Source: Sulfidibacterium sp964456625 (GTDB taxonomy: Bacteria > Bacteroidota > Bacteroidia > Bacteroidales > F082). Taken from it: a stretch of 19,324 bases of DNA. The first letter of the stretch is position 1; every line of letters starts with the position of its first letter. Where the stretch lies: NCBI GenBank assembly GCA_964456625.1, contig CAYWBO010000053.1, positions 1 through 19,324 on the forward strand, read 5' to 3'. The notes under the pieces are model-generated. The model did not search any database. It had not been told where the DNA came from and saw only the letters and a program-made list of their open reading frames with translations. Shown one piece after another: positions 14,730 to 19,324 of the stretch. The position numbers and the translations under genes are program-made.

Positions 14730-15806
14730 CTACTCATACTTTGAGATCCGTACTTCCCCTTTCAGAATACCCATGGCGTATCCCGCCAGGGCTTCAAAAT
14801 CATTCACAGAAGGGTAGAGGGCGATGGGAGCCAACCCGCCAATGCGTTTCTTCACATTTTCCAGGAATTTCTCACTGTCAAAGATAAACCCGGTCAGGAT
14901 GATGGCATCTACCTTGCCTTCCAGGGTGGCATAATGCGAAGCGATTTCCTTGGACGCCGCATAGGCCAGCGCGCTTGAGATGAACAACGCTTTTTCGTTC
15001 CCTTCGGCGATCATGTGGTTGATCTCGTTGATGTTGTCGGTGCCCAGATAGGCAGCATAACCGCCTTTATACGTGATCATTTCCATGATCTCGGCTTCGG
15101 TATATTTTCCGCTGAAGCACAAATGCACCAGTTGTCCCATGGGAAGCGTGCCGGTACGACGGATGGAAAAAGGCCCGCCGCCGTCGAAAGCCTGGTTCAC
15201 GTCTACCACCTTGCCTTGTTTGTGGGCACCAATGGAAATGCCGCCGCTTCCGACATGGCAGATGATCAGGTTGAGGTCGGTGTACTTCTTGTTCACCGAT
15301 TTGGCATATTTACAGGCCACATGCTTGTGATTCAGTGCGTGGAAAATGGATTTTCTTTCAAATAACGGATGTCCGGTGACCCGAGCCAGATCGCACAACT
15401 CATCCACCACCACGGGATTGGCCATGTACGCTTTCTTGCCCCATTCTTTGGCAAACGCGTAGGCGATCAATCCGCCCAGGTTGGTTTCGTGCATCCCCAT
15501 CACGCCAACGGTAAGGTCGCGCACCATGGCTTCGTTGATCTCGTATACCCCCTGTGAAACGGGTTTTACCATGCCGCTGCGGCCCATGACCACTTCGATG
15601 TTATTCAGATCCAGGTCATTTCTCTTGAGCTCTTTCATGATGCATTCCATCCTGAATGTGGTCTGCTCGGGAATGGTTTTGAACTGTGAAAGCTCCTCCT
15701 TGCTGTGTTTGATGGTCTTCAGAAAAACGGGATCCACATTCCTGTATACGGCAATTCTGGTACAATCAACTTCCGGATAAATAATCAGAATGCATTTGGT
15801 AATCAT
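14730..15806 (-). CDS. buk: Butyrate kinase (branched-chain/short-chain fatty acid kinase)
   Basis: Interconverts butyryl-phosphate (or isobutyryl-phosphate) plus ADP with the free acid plus ATP, the substrate-level phosphorylation step of acid production. The 358 residues belong to the acetate/butyrate kinase part of the ASKHA superfamily. Visible family blocks are VMGRSGMVKPVSQGVYEIN (73-91), HETNLGGLIAYAFA (106-119), NPVVVDE (130-136), ICHVGSGGISIGAH (182-195) and DGGGPFSIRRTGTLP (208-222). These match butyrate kinase better than acetate kinase. It follows icmF by 48 bp on the same strand, so co-transcription is likely. The usual partner, phosphate butyryltransferase, is not adjacent: the next gene is the convergent ppc. 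A true preference for butyrate over isobutyrate cannot be read from the sequence. Confidence 0.95.
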   Translation of the reverse strand: MITKCILIIYPEVDCTRIAVYRNVDPVFLKTIKHSKEELSQFKTIPEQTTFRMECIMKELKRNDLDLNNIEVVMGRSGMVKPVSQGVYEINEAMVRDLTVGVMGMHETNLGGLIAYAFAKEWGKKAYMANPVVVDELCDLARVTGHPLFERKSIFHALNHKHVACKYAKSVNKKYTDLNLIICHVGSGGISIGAHKQGKVVDVNQAFDGGGPFSIRRTGTLPMGQLVHLCFSGKYTEAEIMEMITYKGGYAAYLGTDNINEINHMIAEGNEKALFISSALAYAASKEIASHYATLEGKVDAIILTGFIFDSEKFLENVKKRIGGLAPIALYPSVNDFEALAGYAMGILKGEVRISKYE

Positions 15807-15854
15807 GATCTCTATTTTTTAGATAAAAGTAGCAAAAGATTCGAATCAAAATAC

Positions 15855-18800
15855 TTACATATTCCTTCTGTACTGCCCTCCCACGCTGAAAAGCGACCGG
15901 GTGATCTGACCAATGGATGCGTATTTTCCGGCTTCCATCAGTGCTTCGAAAATGTTTTTGTTCTGGATGGCTGCATCCTGAAGTGCTTTCAGATGGTCAG
16001 CGCTTTCCTTCTCCCAGGTTGTGTGCAGCCTTTCCAGCATGGTGATCTGGTATTCCTTTTCTTCCTCGGTGGCCCGGATGATCTCGCCGGGAATTTCCGT
16101 GTGCGATTCCTTGCCGGAGAAAAAGGTGTTCACCCCGATAATGGGCAGTTTGCCGCTGTGCTTCAGCGTTTCGTAATACAAGGATTCTTCCTGGATCTTG
16201 CTGCGCTGGTACATGGTTTCCATGGCCCCCAGCACGCCGCCGCGTTCCGTGATGCGGTCGAATTCGGAAAGAATGGCTTCTTCCACCAGGTCGGTCAACT
16301 CTTCGATAATGAAGGAACCCTGCAACGGATTCTGGTTCTTGGCCAGCCCGAGTTCGTAGTTGATGATCATCTGGATGGCAATGGCCCGTCGTACCGAAGA
16401 TTCTGTCGGTGTGGTGATGGCTTCGTCGTAGGCATTGGTATGTAGTGAGTTGCAATTGTCGTAAATGGCATACAGTGCCTGCAACGTGGTACGGATGTCG
16501 TTGAACTCGATTTCCTGTGCGTGCAGCGAACGTCCGGATGTCTGGATATGATATTTCAGCTTTTGGGAACGCTCGTTGGCGTGATATTTCAGCTTCATGG
16601 CCTTGGCCCAGATAAGCCGGGCCACTCTTCCGATGACGGCATATTCCGGATCTTCACCATTGGAGAAGAAGAACGACAGATTGGGGGCAAACTTGTTGAT
16701 GTCCATGCCGCGGGACAAATAATATTCCACGTAAGTGAAACCGTTGGCCAGCGTAAACGCCAGCTGCGAAATAGGATTGGCACCGGCTTCCGCGATATGG
16801 TAGCCCGAAATGGAAACGCTGTAAAAATTCCTGACATTGTTCTTTGTGAAGTACTCCTGGATGTCGCCCATGAGTTTCAGCGAGAAATCGGTGGAATAGA
16901 TACAGGTGTTCTGCGCCTGGTCCTCTTTCAGGATATCAGCCTGCACGGTTCCCCGCACTTTAATGATGGTTTCTCTTTTGATGCGTTCGTAAATGTCGGG
17001 GGGCAGCACCATGTCGCCGGTAACGCCCAGCAGCATAAGCCCCAGTCCGTTATTACCTTCAGGAAGTTCGCCCTGATAACGCGGTCGTTCCGTGCCTTTT
17101 TCGCTGTAGATCTTTTCGATGATCTGCTCTACCTGTTCGGTGAGTCCGTTTTCACGGATGTACAATTCGCATTGCTGGTCGATGGCTGCATTCATAAAAT
17201 ACGCCACCATCGCCGATGCCGGCCCGTTGATGGTCATGGAAACCGAAGTCTTCGCTTCCGCCAGGTTAAAGCCGGAATATAGTTTCTTGGCGTCATCAAG
17301 ACAGGCAATGGAAACGCCGGAATTACCGATTTTTCCATAAATGTCAGGACGGCGGTCCGGATCTTCACCGTAAAGTGTTACCGAGTCAAACGCCGTAGAA
17401 AGCCTGCGTGCCGGCATGCCGCGCGAAACGTAATGGAACCTGCGGTTCGTCCTCTCAGGGCCTCCTTCGCCGGCAAACATCCTTGTCGGATCTTCCCCTT
17501 CGCGCTTGAACGGAAATACTCCGGCGGCATAGGGAAATTCACCCGGGACATTTTCTTTCAATACCCATTTCAGGATCTCGCCCCAGCTGCTGTATTGTGG
17601 CATGCTGACTTTCGGGATCCTCAGATGGGAAAGCGTCTCAACATAATTTTCAATTTTCAGCTCCCGGTCCCTGACTTCAAACGTAAAATCTTTGTCTGCA
17701 TAAGCCTGTTTCTTTTCATCCCAGGTTTGGAGAATCTGCAGGTTCCTGGGATCCAGTTCTCTTACCAGCTTATGATAGGTTTCTTTTAATTTTTCTTCCG
17801 TTTCCTGATCCCCGGCCTTTTTCACCTCATCAATAGTCTGGTGCAGGCTGAACAATCGTTGCGCCACCGCCGACTGGCTTTCAGCCCACTGATTGTAATT
17901 ACGTACGGTTTCCGATATCTCCGAAAGATAACGGGTCCGCTGCGGCGGGATGATATGGATCTTTTCCGTCATCTCCGGCTGATGATTCAACTGCGAGTGG
18001 AAATCCGTTTCCGTTTTTTCCTTGATGGTTTTCAGAAGTTTGACATACAATTCGTTGACCCCCGGGTCGTTGAACTGCGAGGCCGTGGTGCCGTAAACGG
18101 GCATATCGTCAACGGAATCCTCAAAAAGAAGGTGGTTGCGCTGGTATTGTTTTTTTACATCACGTAGCGCATCTTCTGCCCCGCGCTTATCCGATTTGTT
18201 CATGGCAATCAGATCGGCAAAATCCAGCATGTCGATCTTTTCCAGCTGGCTGGCGGCACCGTATTCCGGCGTCATCACGTAAAGTGAAAGGTCGCTGTGA
18301 TCCACAATGGCAGTATCCGACTGCCCGATTCCCGAAGTTTCCAGGATGATCAGATCAAAACCTGCTGCCTGGGCGATGACTTCTGCATCTTTTACATACT
18401 TGGAGATGGAAAGATTCGACTGTCGTGTGGCCAGCGAACGCATGTAAACCCGCGGGTTGTCGATGGCGTTCATGCGGATGCGGTCACCCAGCAGGGCTCC
18501 GCCGGATTTTCTTTTGGAAGGATCCACGGAAATAATGGCCACGGTCTTGTCCTGAAAATCGTTGAGGAACCTTCTGACAAGCTCATCCACCAGAGATGAT
18601 TTTCCCGCTCCGCCGGTGCCGGTGATCCCCAACACCGGAGCATGGGACTTTTGCCCCTCTTCCAGACATTGAGCCAGCAACGCTGATATGCTTTCCCGGT
18701 TGTTTTCTGCAGCCGATATAACCTTAGCAATGGTACCGTAATTTTTATTTTTTATTTCCTGAAAGTCAATTTTAACATCATTCCCTGTGGGGTAATCTGC

Positions 18801-19232
18801 TTTTTCCATCAGATCGTTGATCATCCCCTGCAGGCCCATGTGCATACCGTCGTCGGGAGAATAAATACGGGCAATGCCGTATTCCTGCAGTTCTTTGATC
18901 TCCTCGGGAAGGATGACGCCGCCTCCGCCTCCGAAAATTTTGATGTGCCCGAACCCCTTTTCTTTCAACATGTCGTACATGTATTTGAAGAATTCCATGT
19001 GACCCCCCTGGTACGAGGTAATGGCAACGGCCTGGACATCTTCCTGAATGGCGGTATTGACAATTTCATGAACCGAACGGTTGTGCCCCAGATGAATCAC
19101 TTCGGCCCCCGTCGACTGGATGATCCGTCTCATAACATTGATGGCGGCGTCGTGTCCGTCAAACAGCGAAGCGGCTGTTACGATCCGAATGTGATGCTGG
19201 GGTTGATAAATTTTTGGTAGCTGCATTTCCAT
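15855..19232 (-). CDS. icmF: Fused isobutyryl-CoA mutase (IcmF), adenosylcobalamin-dependent
   Basis: Interconverts isobutyryl-CoA and n-butyryl-CoA with coenzyme B12. Numbered from ATG 19232 (1125 residues), the domains are: a B12-binding domain (about 10-145) with DGHD (25-28; His27 is the cobalt ligand) and SYQGG (73-77); a MeaI-type G-protein chaperone (about 200-410) with P-loop GITGTGGAGKSS (202-213) and base-specificity MNKSD (344-348); a linker; and the TIM-barrel mutase domain (about 545-1125). Substrate-determining positions are Phe586 (TRMFAG) and Gln774 (DQAQNT), where methylmalonyl-CoA mutase has Tyr and Arg, so isobutyryl-CoA is inferred. An upstream in-frame ATG at 19304 would add 24 residues, but a consensus -7 element lies at 19249-19256, downstream of it, so the start is 19232 or the next Met at 19226. 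It heads an operon with butyrate kinase. Confidence 0.93.
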   Translation of the reverse strand: MEMQLPKIYQPQHHIRIVTAASLFDGHDAAINVMRRIIQSTGAEVIHLGHNRSVHEIVNTAIQEDVQAVAITSYQGGHMEFFKYMYDMLKEKGFGHIKIFGGGGGVILPEEIKELQEYGIARIYSPDDGMHMGLQGMINDLMEKADYPTGNDVKIDFQEIKNKNYGTIAKVISAAENNRESISALLAQCLEEGQKSHAPVLGITGTGGAGKSSLVDELVRRFLNDFQDKTVAIISVDPSKRKSGGALLGDRIRMNAIDNPRVYMRSLATRQSNLSISKYVKDAEVIAQAAGFDLIILETSGIGQSDTAIVDHSDLSLYVMTPEYGAASQLEKIDMLDFADLIAMNKSDKRGAEDALRDVKKQYQRNHLLFEDSVDDMPVYGTTASQFNDPGVNELYVKLLKTIKEKTETDFHSQLNHQPEMTEKIHIIPPQRTRYLSEISETVRNYNQWAESQSAVAQRLFSLHQTIDEVKKAGDQETEEKLKETYHKLVRELDPRNLQILQTWDEKKQAYADKDFTFEVRDRELKIENYVETLSHLRIPKVSMPQYSSWGEILKWVLKENVPGEFPYAAGVFPFKREGEDPTRMFAGEGGPERTNRRFHYVSRGMPARRLSTAFDSVTLYGEDPDRRPDIYGKIGNSGVSIACLDDAKKLYSGFNLAEAKTSVSMTINGPASAMVAYFMNAAIDQQCELYIRENGLTEQVEQIIEKIYSEKGTERPRYQGELPEGNNGLGLMLLGVTGDMVLPPDIYERIKRETIIKVRGTVQADILKEDQAQNTCIYSTDFSLKLMGDIQEYFTKNNVRNFYSVSISGYHIAEAGANPISQLAFTLANGFTYVEYYLSRGMDINKFAPNLSFFFSNGEDPEYAVIGRVARLIWAKAMKLKYHANERSQKLKYHIQTSGRSLHAQEIEFNDIRTTLQALYAIYDNCNSLHTNAYDEAITTPTESSVRRAIAIQMIINYELGLAKNQNPLQGSFIIEELTDLVEEAILSEFDRITERGGVLGAMETMYQRSKIQEESLYYETLKHSGKLPIIGVNTFFSGKESHTEIPGEIIRATEEEKEYQITMLERLHTTWEKESADHLKALQDAAIQNKNIFEALMEAGKYASIGQITRSLFSVGGQYRRNM

Positions 19233-19248
19233 TTTATTTGAAGACTGG

Positions 19249-19256
19249 CAAATATA
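19249..19256 (-). promoter_or_regulatory. -7 promoter element of the icmF-buk operon
   Basis: Minus-strand TATATTTG, an exact TAnnTTTG match, 16 bases before the ATG at 19232. It decides against the longer reading from 19304, whose start codon would lie upstream of transcription. The remaining 68 bases to the window end hold no gene. Confidence 0.55.
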
Positions 19257-19324
19257 GGCAAAAGTTGACTTTAAAGGGGAAATATTCGGCTTGAATTGGG
19301 ACACGAGATGTTGGTTTTCTCTTT

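Noticed and set aside
16521..17282. 253-codon plus-strand frame inside icmF (also 15705-16445)
   Set aside because: Antisense shadows of the mutase domain and of the buk-icmF junction, with no start context or family features.
19233..19304. Longer IcmF reading starting at 19304
   Set aside because: The added 24 residues resemble no part of the family, and a consensus -7 element lies between that ATG and the B12-binding domain.

Overview
The window reads as a chromosomal segment of a Bacteroidota bacterium, probably class Bacteroidia. The evidence is the protein variants (aspartokinase with a TLGREGSD motif, PEP carboxylase with a GRGGPPARGGGKTH loop, class III fructose-bisphosphatase), the near absence of Shine-Dalgarno sequences, and exact matches to the Bacteroidota -7 promoter element TAnnTTTG just upstream of several genes. 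Genus cannot be told from the sequence. I saw no rRNA, tRNA, transposase, prophage or CRISPR array.

Layout. 1-404 (-): 5' part of a 6-phosphofructokinase with pyrophosphate-type residues. 405-1398: a repeat-rich island holding one small gene, a DUF559 endonuclease-like protein (641-1009, -), surrounded by GC-rich palindromes; a 116-bp imperfect inverted repeat (1274-1389) ends 9 bp from the aspartokinase stop. 1399-4667 (-): a two-gene unit, class III fructose-1,6-bisphosphatase then aspartokinase. 4791-5102 (-): a small two-helix membrane protein with a Cys4 zinc-ribbon-like tail. 5266-6516 (+): a beta-lactamase-fold serine hydrolase lipoprotein, convergent with an MFS transporter (6526-7776, -). 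8048-9493 (+): an NfeD/paraslipin membrane-microdomain operon ending in a perfect 14-bp hairpin. 9597-11837 (-): a class A penicillin-binding protein. 12121-14667 (+): PEP carboxylase. 14730-19232 (-): fused isobutyryl-CoA mutase (IcmF) followed by butyrate kinase, apparently one operon.

Functionally most genes are core carbon metabolism around the PEP/oxaloacetate node: PPi-type PFK and FBPase (glycolysis/gluconeogenesis), PEP carboxylase (oxaloacetate supply), aspartokinase (entry to the aspartate family), and an IcmF-Buk pair joining isobutyryl-CoA/butyryl-CoA interconversion to acyl-phosphate and ATP formation. The others serve the envelope (PBP1, lipoprotein hydrolase, MFS, NfeD/slipin).

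The best candidates for something undescribed are (a) the repeat island, where a short TCCCG...CGGGA hairpin of about 16-18 nt recurs four times nested inside two different larger repeat families, and where a repeat supplies the stop codon and last residues of the DUF559 gene; and (b) the IcmF-butyrate kinase operon, an unusual pairing whose specificity residues can be read directly.
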